Positions 43,098 through 51,401 of a stretch of 64,000 nt of DNA are shown piece by piece. The first letter of the stretch is position 1, and each line of letters begins with the position of its first letter. The notes beneath the pieces were generated by a model that saw nothing but the letters and a program-made list of their open reading frames with translations, was not told the origin of the DNA and did no database searches. Location: positions 1-64,000 of the forward strand of contig NZ_BDCR01000003.1 of NCBI RefSeq assembly GCF_001618385.1. The letters run 5' to 3'. The position numbers were made by a program, and so were the translations under genes. This DNA comes from Paludibacter jiangxiensis (lineage in GTDB: Bacteria; Bacteroidota; Bacteroidia; Bacteroidales; Paludibacteraceae).

Positions 43098-45614
43098 ATG
43101 AAAAAATTCCTCTTGGCAGTTTTATTTTTTATTCCGCTCTTGATGAGCGCTCAGACTGCAGCTACTAGGTATCAGGTAAAAGGACAGGCAATTGACTCGA
43201 TAACTTCTGAAACAATGCCGTACGTAACATGCTCCGTCGTTTTGGCAAACAAACCGCAACAGGTCGTTGCCCGTTTTGCCAGCGATATTGACGGAAAATT
43301 TACAGGAGAATTGAAAAATCCGGGAAAATATATCGTTATAGTATCTTTTGTAGGAAAACAACCTGCAAAACGCACCTTTAGCGTGGGCCCCAACAACCGT
43401 ATGATCCAATTAGGCAAAATAGGACTTGCAGACAATCAGCAATCGCTCAAAGAAGTAAGCATTGTGGCTACACGTCCTTTGATTAAGGCCGAAGCCGATA
43501 AAATTACTTACGACACGGAACAAGATCCCGAAACCAAGACATCAACAGTGCTCGATGTACTGCGTAAAGTGCCGATGGTAACAGTTGACGGACAGGATAA
43601 CATTCAGTTGAAAGGAGCTTCCAACTTCAAGTTCTTCCTCAACGGGAAACCTACAAATATGTTCAACAACAATCCGAGCATGATATTGAAAAGCATGCCG
43701 GCCAATATGGTAAAGAACATTGAAGTGATTACACAACCGGGTGCAAAATATGATGCAGAAGGTGTAGGTGGTATTATCAATATTGTAACGATGCAGAAAA
43801 CCGCGACCAAAGGATATTCGGCTACCATTAACACGCAGGTTTCATCCCGCGGTTCGTATGGAGGAGGACTGAACCTGATGGTACAAAGCGGCAAATTCAG
43901 TTTCTCGGGTAACTACAACTACAATTATAGCAAACAGTTTCCGATGACTACAACGTCTGACAGACAGACTTATTTTGCCAATGCCCCCTACCCCAATGCG
44001 GGACAGGTAGCCACAGTAAAAACGACAGCTCCTATGCAGTTCGGTAGCGGTCAATTAAGCTTCGAGCTGGACACTCTCAACTTGTTCACATTATCGTACA
44101 ACCGTCGTTATGGTCTTCCAAAGAGCGAAACAACTGCGTTTACCGATAATTATGACAAGAATATGAATCCCTTGTTTTCCTATCAACAGGAAAGCTCTCA
44201 AAAACAGACCTGGGGTTCTACAGATGTTGGTCTTGACTACCAGCACTCATTTAAGAGAAAAGGAGAACTGTTTACTTTATCGTATAAACTGAGTAACACA
44301 CCGAATAACAGCAATTACGAAGCGACAAATATTATCAGTCCTGTTTATCACAGTTTGCCACAACCCGGGTTGTTCCAGTCAAGTACAAGTAAAAATGATG
44401 CAAAATCGAACGAACATACCTTCCAGGCTGATTACACCACCCCTCTGGCAAAAGGACATACTCTGGAATTGGGTACTAAATACATTATACGTCTGAACGA
44501 CAGTAAAAGCGATGAGACATATAATTACTTCAATGTTTTCCAATCATATCCTTATACACCGTATATTTTAGCCGACAGTATCACTAATTTCAAAAACAAT
44601 CAGGATATTCTGGGCGTGTATGCAAGCTATGCCGGCAGCGTAGGCAAATGGGGATTCAAGAGCGGTGTGCGGTATGAATATACATGGCTAAAGGCTGAAT
44701 TCGACAACGTCGCCAGAAATTTCACAACCAATTACGGAGTGGTCGTACCTTCGGCAATTGTGACCTACAAATTATCGGACATGCAAAGCCTCAAATTTGG
44801 ATATAACATGCGTATTCAACGTCCGGGTATCAGTTACCTGAACCCTTACGTAGACCGTAAAGACCCGAACTATATCAGCTATGGTAATCCAAACCTCGAT
44901 CCGGAAAAAAGCCACAATATCACTTTGGGTTATAGCAATTTTGCGCCCAAATACAACCTTAGTGCCGAACTGACCTATACTTTTGTGAACAATGCCATCG
45001 AACAATATTCATTCATTCCACAGGGAAGTTCTGTACAAGAAATGACCTATGCGAATATCGGACACAACAAACAAGTGAACATGAACCTGTTCGGTAACTA
45101 TCGCGGCATCAAATGGCTCACCCTGTTCATGAACGGAAATGTCAGCTATGTTAACATGAAGAGTGGAACCTTCAACATGTCGAACGACGGCTTCACCGGT
45201 CGTTTGTACGCAGGTGGAACAGTTATCCTGCCAAAAGATTTACGTATGAGCGTGGGCGGCGGAGGAATGCTTCCTCAAGTCAACCTGCAGGGAAGTCAGT
45301 CGTCATATTACTATAGCTTCTTCTCTCTTTCGAAAGATTTCATGAAGAAACGCCTGAATTTATCAATGAGCACTGTGTGGTTGCCTAAAACACATATCAC
45401 AATGGATACTCACGGCACCGACAGCAAGACAGGAGCTCCTACATTCGATCAGCACACCGACATCCATATCGGACAACCACTTGAATTACGCTTCAATGTT
45501 TCATACCGCATCGGTAGCATGAACGCACAGGTAAAGAAAGCAAAATCTACGATCTCTAACGATGATCAGAAAGCAAAAGAGAATAGCAGTGCCGGGCAAA
45601 ACCCGATGCAATAA
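43098..45614 (+). CDS. TonB-receptor-like outer-membrane barrel
   Basis: An 838-residue outer-membrane protein: signal peptide to about residue 18, a carboxypeptidase-regulatory-like domain (YQVKGQAIDSITSETMPYVT to LGKIGLADNQ, about 24-115), a plug-like domain (VSIVATRPLIKAEADKITYD, MLKSMPANMVKNIEVITQPG-like region, about 120-225) and an OMP_b-brl_3 barrel. It ends with a Lys/Ser/Gln-rich tail rather than the common terminal aromatic. It is the last gene of the ABC/GntR operon, so substrate export may be coupled to an outer-membrane step (inference). A strong terminator follows. Confidence 0.88.
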   Translation: MKKFLLAVLFFIPLLMSAQTAATRYQVKGQAIDSITSETMPYVTCSVVLANKPQQVVARFASDIDGKFTGELKNPGKYIVIVSFVGKQPAKRTFSVGPNNRMIQLGKIGLADNQQSLKEVSIVATRPLIKAEADKITYDTEQDPETKTSTVLDVLRKVPMVTVDGQDNIQLKGASNFKFFLNGKPTNMFNNNPSMILKSMPANMVKNIEVITQPGAKYDAEGVGGIINIVTMQKTATKGYSATINTQVSSRGSYGGGLNLMVQSGKFSFSGNYNYNYSKQFPMTTTSDRQTYFANAPYPNAGQVATVKTTAPMQFGSGQLSFELDTLNLFTLSYNRRYGLPKSETTAFTDNYDKNMNPLFSYQQESSQKQTWGSTDVGLDYQHSFKRKGELFTLSYKLSNTPNNSNYEATNIISPVYHSLPQPGLFQSSTSKNDAKSNEHTFQADYTTPLAKGHTLELGTKYIIRLNDSKSDETYNYFNVFQSYPYTPYILADSITNFKNNQDILGVYASYAGSVGKWGFKSGVRYEYTWLKAEFDNVARNFTTNYGVVVPSAIVTYKLSDMQSLKFGYNMRIQRPGISYLNPYVDRKDPNYISYGNPNLDPEKSHNITLGYSNFAPKYNLSAELTYTFVNNAIEQYSFIPQGSSVQEMTYANIGHNKQVNMNLFGNYRGIKWLTLFMNGNVSYVNMKSGTFNMSNDGFTGRLYAGGTVILPKDLRMSVGGGGMLPQVNLQGSQSSYYYSFFSLSKDFMKKRLNLSMSTVWLPKTHITMDTHGTDSKTGAPTFDQHTDIHIGQPLELRFNVSYRIGSMNAQVKKAKSTISNDDQKAKENSSAGQNPMQ

Positions 45615-45638
45615 TTCACTTTGTTCTTTTATTTTGAG

Positions 45639-45670
45639 CGCCGGTTTCGTGAGGAACCGGCGTTTTTTTT
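45639..45670 (+). terminator. Terminator of the ABC/GntR/barrel operon
   Basis: CGCCGGTT (45639-45646) pairs with AACCGGCG (45655-45662), followed by eight T residues. Confidence 0.95.
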
Positions 45671-45859
45671 GCTATTGCAAAAAACAAACTTTTTAACCGA
45701 TAAGCACCCAAAAACGGCGCAATGCACCGTGAAAATAAAATTAACATAAAAGGGTATTTATTAAAAGTAAATGTGTAGATTTGAGGCGAAAAATGATGAA
45801 CCAACTTACTGAGGGATAAAGAGGAATGATCGAATAGGAGACGTAAAAAAAAAGAGTTT

Positions 45860-45867
45860 TATCTTTG
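45860..45867 (+). promoter_or_regulatory. -7 element (TATCTTTG) upstream of the PIN-like gene
   Basis: TATCTTTG lies about 140 bp before the ATG at 46009, giving a long leader if it serves that gene. It could instead be the leftover promoter of a displaced gene. Confidence 0.4.
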
Positions 45868-46008
45868 AATTAAATACGTAACTGATTCCTTTTTGGCAAA
45901 GAATGCAAATCAAAAGACTTACTATGATGTATAAATATGTATGATATGGTTACAAAGTGTGATATGCAAGTCAAATCAAGAAAAAATCTAAACAGAGCAA
46001 TAAATTAG

Positions 46009-47961
46009 ATGAATATGAATAATAATAATAAAACAAACTCAACAAGATTATCTGCATTTTGCTTTTTAGCTTCTCTGACGGAAACTGGAAGAGACTTGTA
46101 TAATGATGTATATGTTCCAATATGCAAAAGAGCATTGTCATATTATTGTGCTCATAAGAGTAAAAGTGGATTATATACGGATTTACAAAAGGCAATAATT
46201 GAACTTTATGGTATTATTGTGCCCGAATCAATAATTTCTCTTTTGCTAAAAAGAATTCAAAAATCCTTTTCAGCCAAGGAGAAGGAAAAATATTCATTGA
46301 TTTTATCAGAAAGAACCCCTAAATCATTTCAATTTAATGATTTTGTTTTCACTGATCATGAAGATAAATACAGAAGAAGTCAAAGAGATGCTAATCTAAT
46401 AGAGGCGGAGTTTTGCCAATTTGCAAGTAAAAATGACCAAGTATTGTGTCCAACTTTTGCTAGTTTTATTGAAAAATACCAAAAAAGATTATCTAGCTTT
46501 TTTACAGGTAATGATTTGATAAATGGTAGTGACCTTGATGTTTCATATTTATGCCATGCCAATTTTTTAAAAGAAATTGAACAAAACAGAAATGATTTAT
46601 ATAAAATTGCAGAGCAACTATATTTGGGAGCAATCATTACAAGTTATTTCGAAAATGAAATTGATCTTGATGTAAAATTTGAAAGTGGAGAAACTTATTA
46701 CATAGATACCCAAATAATTCTTCAAGCTTTAGATTTACAGGCTGAATATGAAACAAACCCTGCCAAAGAACTTTTAAGTATACTTACAAATACAGGTGGT
46801 AAACTAAGAATCTTAGGTATTACATTAAATGAACTTGGACATCAGATAGAGAAAGCTATCTATAAATGGGATTCAAAAAATCCGCGAACGATAATTAACG
46901 ATGCTTGCCTTAGAAATAAGAAAGGTAAGGAATGGCTAATTTTACTTAACTCAGATATTCAAAATAGGATTGAAAAAGAACTCGGTGTGATTTTAGAACT
47001 TATTCCTGCTGCACTAAAAGAAAAATTCAAAAATTCAACCGATATCAAAGAACTTCAAAAACAGAGATTTAAATATAGTGCCGAACATGATGTACTGGCT
47101 TATTTGTACGTTAGACATTTACGAGACAAATATATTTCATCTGTCCAAAAAGGGAAACACTGGTTTGTTACTAACAATGGGAATCTATTTAAATACAACA
47201 AAGAACATACGACAACAAAAAAAATAACAGAAGTCGCTCTACCTGATTATCTTATAGGATTGTTGTGGCTTAAAGATCCCTCAAAATATTTAGATAAGGT
47301 CAAAAAAGCTGGTTTAAGTTTGATTCTTTCAACGACATTTAAAGAAGAAATACCTAGTCAGGAATTGATTTATACTTATGAAGAAAAAGTCAAAAGCAAT
47401 CAGGAAATTACTGATGAACAATATGTTTTTTTACATACTTCAATAGCAAAAGAATCAGCCAAAAGAATCGAGAAATATTTACTTGAAGAAGAACCAGAAA
47501 AAGTTGAACAAACAGCCTTGAAACTTATCAAAAAAGCAACAGAGCAGCAAGAGTTGCAAAAAAAACAGGTTTCAGCAATGGATGCTCGGATGAAAGAATT
47601 AGAAAAATTAATTGCCTCCAAGGATAAAGAAATTGGAGATGCGAAACAAAAAATAGATGATAAATTAATAGAAGGGAACAAGAAAATTCAAGATAAAGAC
47701 TCTGAGATTGATAAATACAAGAGTGATATTATAAAAGAAAAACGGAAGAGAAAATTCATGCTTTACTTGTTCTCAATTTCACTTTCATTTCTTTTTATAG
47801 GTTGGATTGTTTTTTATTCATCATTTAGCAATGAATTTAAGACTCTATGGACTTCATCTGTCGGGATTGTAATAATCATTATTGATATTATTGCGAAGAA
47901 AAGCGGATTATGGTCTTTTATAAGTTTGCTTATAAATTTATTTAAGCACAAAAGAAAATAA
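46009..47961 (+). CDS. Membrane-anchored PIN-like domain protein
   Basis: A 650-residue orphan in DNA visibly poorer in G+C than its neighbours. Residues about 228-395 show the order expected of a PIN-like nuclease: an Asp after the first strand (ETYYIDTQIILQALDLQ, Asp233), a Glu in the following helix (LGITLNELGHQIEKAIY, Glu275), a third acid (SAEHDVLAYLYVRHL, Asp361) and a late strand KHWFVTNNGNLF, where the fourth acid is replaced by Asn. Residues about 485-580 are a charged coiled coil. Two membrane segments follow (FMLYLFSISLSFLFIGWIVF and SVGIVIIIIDII). The fold and RNase activity are inferred; a role in defence is speculative. No antitoxin-like partner is adjacent. Confidence 0.6.
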   Translation: MNMNNNNKTNSTRLSAFCFLASLTETGRDLYNDVYVPICKRALSYYCAHKSKSGLYTDLQKAIIELYGIIVPESIISLLLKRIQKSFSAKEKEKYSLILSERTPKSFQFNDFVFTDHEDKYRRSQRDANLIEAEFCQFASKNDQVLCPTFASFIEKYQKRLSSFFTGNDLINGSDLDVSYLCHANFLKEIEQNRNDLYKIAEQLYLGAIITSYFENEIDLDVKFESGETYYIDTQIILQALDLQAEYETNPAKELLSILTNTGGKLRILGITLNELGHQIEKAIYKWDSKNPRTIINDACLRNKKGKEWLILLNSDIQNRIEKELGVILELIPAALKEKFKNSTDIKELQKQRFKYSAEHDVLAYLYVRHLRDKYISSVQKGKHWFVTNNGNLFKYNKEHTTTKKITEVALPDYLIGLLWLKDPSKYLDKVKKAGLSLILSTTFKEEIPSQELIYTYEEKVKSNQEITDEQYVFLHTSIAKESAKRIEKYLLEEEPEKVEQTALKLIKKATEQQELQKKQVSAMDARMKELEKLIASKDKEIGDAKQKIDDKLIEGNKKIQDKDSEIDKYKSDIIKEKRKRKFMLYLFSISLSFLFIGWIVFYSSFSNEFKTLWTSSVGIVIIIIDIIAKKSGLWSFISLLINLFKHKRK

Positions 47962-48045
47962 CAAAACAGGCTGTCGCGACTGATACCCCTCGCTGGCGCA
48001 GATCTCCTGATATGTGCCAGATAAGAATGATAAAGACAAAGGCCT

Positions 48046-48192
48046 ACCCCTAAATCCCCTTAAGGGGACTTTTGACCAGTGCAAACGGGAAGATTTGCAA
48101 ACGTTTCTCAGAACAAAACAAATTTGCAAAACAAGAGAGAGAGAGAGAAAAATAGCAGCAAGCCGACTAAAGCCCCTTAAGGGGTTTGGGGT
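48046..48192 (+). repeat. MITE/REP-like element with CCCCTTAAGGGG ends
   Basis: Two copies of CCCCTTAAGGGG (48056-48067 and 48173-48184) lie near the ends. The outer flanks are roughly inverted: ACCCCTAAATCCCC on the left and GGGGTTTGGGGT on the right. The interior includes AAGATTTGCAA and a GA dinucleotide run (48135-48147). A related copy lies at 59107-59235 and a right-end-like copy at 57745-57796. Confidence 0.75.
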
Positions 48193-48239
48193 AAAAAAAT
48201 AGATCAACAATGCTTCAAAAGAACACAATACAACACACC

Positions 48240-48341
48240 ATGTACTATAATGCTCAGCCAACTATTTTTGCACGGGCAAAAGAGCTGCGTGAGAACATGA
48301 CACCAGCGGAACAATGTTTCTACTCGTTTTTTTACCCCTAA
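48240..48341 (+). pseudogene. Truncated DUF559 endonuclease-like gene
   Basis: The frame MYYNAQPTIFARAKELRENM followed by TPAEQCFYSFFYP and TAA is only 33 codons. It matches the conserved N-terminus of DUF559 (VSR-like endonuclease fold) proteins, typically A-K-x-L-R-x-N-M-T-x-A-E-x-x-L-W. The catalytic domain is absent, and the sequence after the stop has no matching continuation. It lies directly beside a palindromic element. Confidence 0.75.
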
Positions 48342-48406
48342 TTAACTCCGCTGATCTATGATTGATATGAAAGTCGTGGCAGGCTAAGTAATAAAATTAA
48401 TACCTT

Positions 48407-48760
48407 ATGACAAAAGATTGTAATATCCCGTTTCAGGTTATTGAATGGGACGAAGTTCCAAAAACGGAACATAAAGGAGAGAGTGGAACTGCATTTTGGC
48501 AAACCATGCAGTTTTCGGGATTAAGAATTCGTATTGTGGAATACTCAAAAGGATATTTAGCAGACCATTGGTGTCGGAAGGGACACATCGTTCATTGCCT
48601 GGAAGGTGAATTTGTAAGCGAGTTGGAAAATGGCGAACGCTTCACCCTGACACAGGGTATGACCTATGTTGTTTCCGACGAATTGAGTTCACACCGGTCG
48701 AGTACGCAGCAAGGCGTGAAGCTAATGATCATCGACGGTGATTTTTTGCAATTGAAGTAA
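48407..48760 (+). CDS. DHCW-motif cupin-fold protein
   Basis: A 117-residue single-domain cupin. It contains the family's DHWC signature (YLADHWCRKGHIVHCLEGEF), a second cupin strand pair (SELENGERFTLTQGMTYVVS) and the late His in SDELSSHRSSTQQGVKLMII. The His/Cys/Glu set suggests a bound metal. The reaction is unknown. G+C is normal for the genome, unlike the upstream PIN-like gene. It is preceded by the repeat region. Confidence 0.9.
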   Translation: MTKDCNIPFQVIEWDEVPKTEHKGESGTAFWQTMQFSGLRIRIVEYSKGYLADHWCRKGHIVHCLEGEFVSELENGERFTLTQGMTYVVSDELSSHRSSTQQGVKLMIIDGDFLQLK

Positions 48761-48910
48761 GTCAGGTAAAAATCAGAAAACATTGTTTGAGTTGAAATTG
48801 CTGCTTTATCGGGCAGATATGAATCATCCTGTTTTTGTGTGCCAAATTAGCACTAAAAACAGGATGAATGGCAAAAGTACCTAATCTTTACTCACAAAAC
48901 AGCAATCTCT

Positions 48911-49372
48911 TTATTGAATGGCTTTAGATATATTGAAATGAGTCAGTTTATAAGTGTAGGGATAGATTTTGCAAGCAAGGCAAAAGCCTATCGCGGCTTC
49001 TAAAAAGGCGCAAACTCCGAACACAGCACTAATCACGAACGCCAGTTGATTCAACCCCAGGAGAGTAGACACAAGTATCGACAAGCTGAAGACAGCGCCT
49101 ATTTTTGCCGCAAAGAATTTGGGGCCAGCATTAATCACTTTGGGTTGAAGCGACAAAACGGATACTACCTTTTTCGAGACAAATACCAAAGGGCTATAGC
49201 TGGCCAGTTCAAATCCCCGGAGTACAAAGTCGACCAAAAGAAAAAGAACGATAAAAGGATTTGTGCTCAGTTGAAACACGACTAAAAGCAGGACGGTAAA
49301 AGCAGCATTGCTGCGCGCTACGTTTTCATCCGCCTTTTTATTATTGATGGGGCATATCGCTTTGGTTTGCAT
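48911..49372 (-). CDS. DUF4395 membrane protein
   Basis: A 153-residue protein with four hydrophobic segments (NAAFTVLLLVVFQLSTNPF, IVLFLLVDFVLRGFELAS, GAVFSLSILVSTLLGLNQLA, FVISAVFGVCAFLEAAIGFC). Its opening ICPINNKKADENVARSNAAF and its C-terminal GFCLACKIYPY match DUF4395. The Cys residues are typical of the family, which often lies near redox genes. Function is unknown. No cotranscribed neighbour. Confidence 0.88.
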   Translation of the reverse strand: MQTKAICPINNKKADENVARSNAAFTVLLLVVFQLSTNPFIVLFLLVDFVLRGFELASYSPLVFVSKKVVSVLSLQPKVINAGPKFFAAKIGAVFSLSILVSTLLGLNQLAFVISAVFGVCAFLEAAIGFCLACKIYPYTYKLTHFNISKAIQ

Positions 49373-49513
49373 ATCAGTTATTCTTTATGAATGTTACTGA
49401 TGCAAAAATACTACCCGGCACATCCGGCATCAATCCCACACATTGAGTATTTTTATACCACAAACATGGTATTTCGAACTCATAATGCTGCATCACCAAT
49501 CGACTGTAAATCG

Positions 49514-49521
49514 TATCTTTG
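49514..49521 (+). promoter_or_regulatory. -7 element (TATCTTTG) for the 49542 gene
   Basis: TATCTTTG lies 20 bp before the ATG at 49542 and within the upstream open-frame extension, so it sets the start. Confidence 0.7.
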
Positions 49522-49541
49522 CCTCAAAATCAATCCTCACT

Positions 49542-49799
49542 ATGGAAACCAACCCGACATATTACGGCTTACCTGCTCGCGTTCAGCTGGAAGAACTGGG
49601 CGAAAACCAACTGGGCATTCGCAAAGTGATTAAAAGCCGCATCATCCGCAAAGACGCCGAAAAGATCGCACAAATGGCCCGGCAAATAAAAAGCGTAAAT
49701 CCCGCACTGGGACTTACGCTTCTTTGTAACCGCAATATCTGCTCCAAATCACTGGACTTGCTTCGCGAAGAGGAAATCGAGATTAGGTATATGGATTAA
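49542..49799 (+). CDS. Small conserved-looking protein, unknown
   Basis: An 85-residue soluble protein beginning METNPTYYGLPARVQLEELG. A basic stretch (IRKVIKSRIIRKDAEKIAQM) and a strand-like SVNPALGLTLLCNRNICSKS follow. The longer frame from 49443 is rejected because a -7 box lies inside it. It abuts the convergent MFS gene with no spacer (stop codons at 49797-49799 and 49800-49802). I recognise no family. Confidence 0.72.
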   Translation: METNPTYYGLPARVQLEELGENQLGIRKVIKSRIIRKDAEKIAQMARQIKSVNPALGLTLLCNRNICSKSLDLLREEEIEIRYMD

Positions 49800-51401
49800 T
49801 CATGAGTTATCCAACATCCAGTCGAGTTTCAGCTGATGCTTAATGGCTTGACGAATGGTGCTGAACTTGGGATGAAACGTGTTTGGACGCAGGGGACTTT
49901 TCCAGATAAGAAACAGCAGCAACACAAAACATCCGGCAATGCAGAGCCATCCGTAAATCTCTTTGATGCTAACCAGCATGCTGTGCATTTGCAACTGTTG
50001 GAATATCTCCGTCTGCGGAATATGAGCAATGGACTGGTTGAGATTATCGAAATTTCCCTCGGCCAACATCAGGTTCTTTTTCAAGGTAACCGTAAAAAAT
50101 CGGGTAACAAAAGCATCGCCGATCACCCCACCCAGACAGGCACTCATAAATGCCTGCACCGACAGTGACTCTACGAAAACCGGGAAAGGCGACGATGTGA
50201 GAGCCGTAAGAAACACCGCTGCAATAACGGTGTACCCGAAGCCCCTCATAAACAGCGGCAACAAAATCCGTTCCTTCGGCAGGTTGACATCCACTATAAA
50301 ATACATCATGACCAGATAGGCGAGAACAAACACAAAGCCGAGCATCGTCATGTTTTTATAGGTCCATTTACGACGGGCAAAAAGGAGATAGTTACATCCC
50401 ATTCCCACCACCACTCCGACCAGAATCGACCAGTTGAGCGAAATATAGTTCAGTTCGTCGTGCCCCAATACGCCCTGAAAATAGATATGTTCGATAGAAT
50501 GGGACGGACTCAGCAACAGATCGAGAATGAGGTAGGCAATAAATGTTGCCCACACCGGACGAAAGAACCAGGTGCGCAGTCCGATAAACGGATGCCGGAC
50601 AAAGGAGGCACGCCACAAGTTCAGCCCAAGCGAAACGAAGGCTATCAGCACTCCCACGCGGATATAGAGGGAGTGAAACCAGTCGAAATATTCTCCGTAG
50701 TTGAATACGAAAATCAGGCTTATCAAGGTAGTGGCCCACAACATCATCCCCATCCAGTCGATACCAAACAATGGCAATTTCGGCATCGAACGGTAGTGTC
50801 GAAAGATAAGAAATGTGATGAGTGTGACCGAGAGCAACAACCCGATAACCAACCAGTGCATCAGCTGCCAGGTTCCCAGCCAGGCGGTATAAATAGAGAC
50901 CAAGCCTGACAATTGCAGACTACCCTGCACAATAAGCGGTATAAAACAGAACCAGACGGTCATATCGCGCTTGGGCGTAATCCACAACTGAATATTGGTG
51001 TTACAGGTAAATGTGCCCCACATTCTGAAAAAACCCGACACGAAGGACACTGCCGTCAACAACGGCACATTGTCTGTGTTCATGCAGATAAGATTGCAGG
51101 CCGCAATAACCAACGAACAGATGATCAGGCTATCTTTGGTCGGGAGGTAAAACTTGAGCCGAAACATGAGGTTGAAGTTGAGGGCAAGTCCAACCAACGA
51201 AGCGTATCCGGCCATCATGACATCCTCCTGAAGCAACGAAAGCGAACCTTTCATCTCACTGGCAGAGGCCATATAAACGCCTCCCGAAAGCTGAAAGATC
51301 AGTGCGAAAGCCAGCAGTATCCAGGGTTTAATTTTTTCCGGTACAAAATTCCGTATGTCGGGAGTAGTGAATTTTCCTGTGTGTTGGTGCATTCTTTTCA
51401 A
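49800..51401 (-). CDS. MFS drug exporter (DHA2/EmrB type)
   Basis: A 533-residue polytopic protein with about 14 membrane segments, the topology of EmrB-like proton-driven drug exporters. Segments include LLAFALIFQLSGGVYMASAS, AGYASLVGLALNFNLMFRL, TAVSFVSGFFRMWGTFTCN and LVIGLLLSVTLITFLIFRHY. A 4-nt overlap joins it to the HlyD-family gene (51398-51401). With that adaptor and the TolC-family gene it forms a tripartite efflux system across both membranes. The substrate is unknown. Confidence 0.93.
   Translation of the reverse strand: MKRMHQHTGKFTTPDIRNFVPEKIKPWILLAFALIFQLSGGVYMASASEMKGSLSLLQEDVMMAGYASLVGLALNFNLMFRLKFYLPTKDSLIICSLVIAACNLICMNTDNVPLLTAVSFVSGFFRMWGTFTCNTNIQLWITPKRDMTVWFCFIPLIVQGSLQLSGLVSIYTAWLGTWQLMHWLVIGLLLSVTLITFLIFRHYRSMPKLPLFGIDWMGMMLWATTLISLIFVFNYGEYFDWFHSLYIRVGVLIAFVSLGLNLWRASFVRHPFIGLRTWFFRPVWATFIAYLILDLLLSPSHSIEHIYFQGVLGHDELNYISLNWSILVGVVVGMGCNYLLFARRKWTYKNMTMLGFVFVLAYLVMMYFIVDVNLPKERILLPLFMRGFGYTVIAAVFLTALTSSPFPVFVESLSVQAFMSACLGGVIGDAFVTRFFTVTLKKNLMLAEGNFDNLNQSIAHIPQTEIFQQLQMHSMLVSIKEIYGWLCIAGCFVLLLFLIWKSPLRPNTFHPKFSTIRQAIKHQLKLDWMLDNS

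Larger units (their letters stand above)
45615..46008. other. Intergenic region before the PIN-like gene
   Basis: This 394-bp region contains the terminator above and a -7 box TATCTTTG at 45860-45867. The remainder is AT-rich with no gene I can support. The DNA becomes steadily more A+T-rich towards 46009. Confidence 0.65.
47962..48406. other. Repeat-rich region with DUF559 remnant
   Basis: 445 bp without an intact gene. It starts with a hairpin (CTGGCGCA near 47993 pairing with TGTGCCAG near 48012), then a 147-bp palindromic element (48046-48192) and a truncated DUF559 gene start (48240-48341). The remainder is unassigned. Confidence 0.75.

Noticed and set aside
48135-48147. GA dinucleotide run as a phase-variation tract
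   Set aside because: It lies in an intergenic palindromic element, not in a coding or promoter position.
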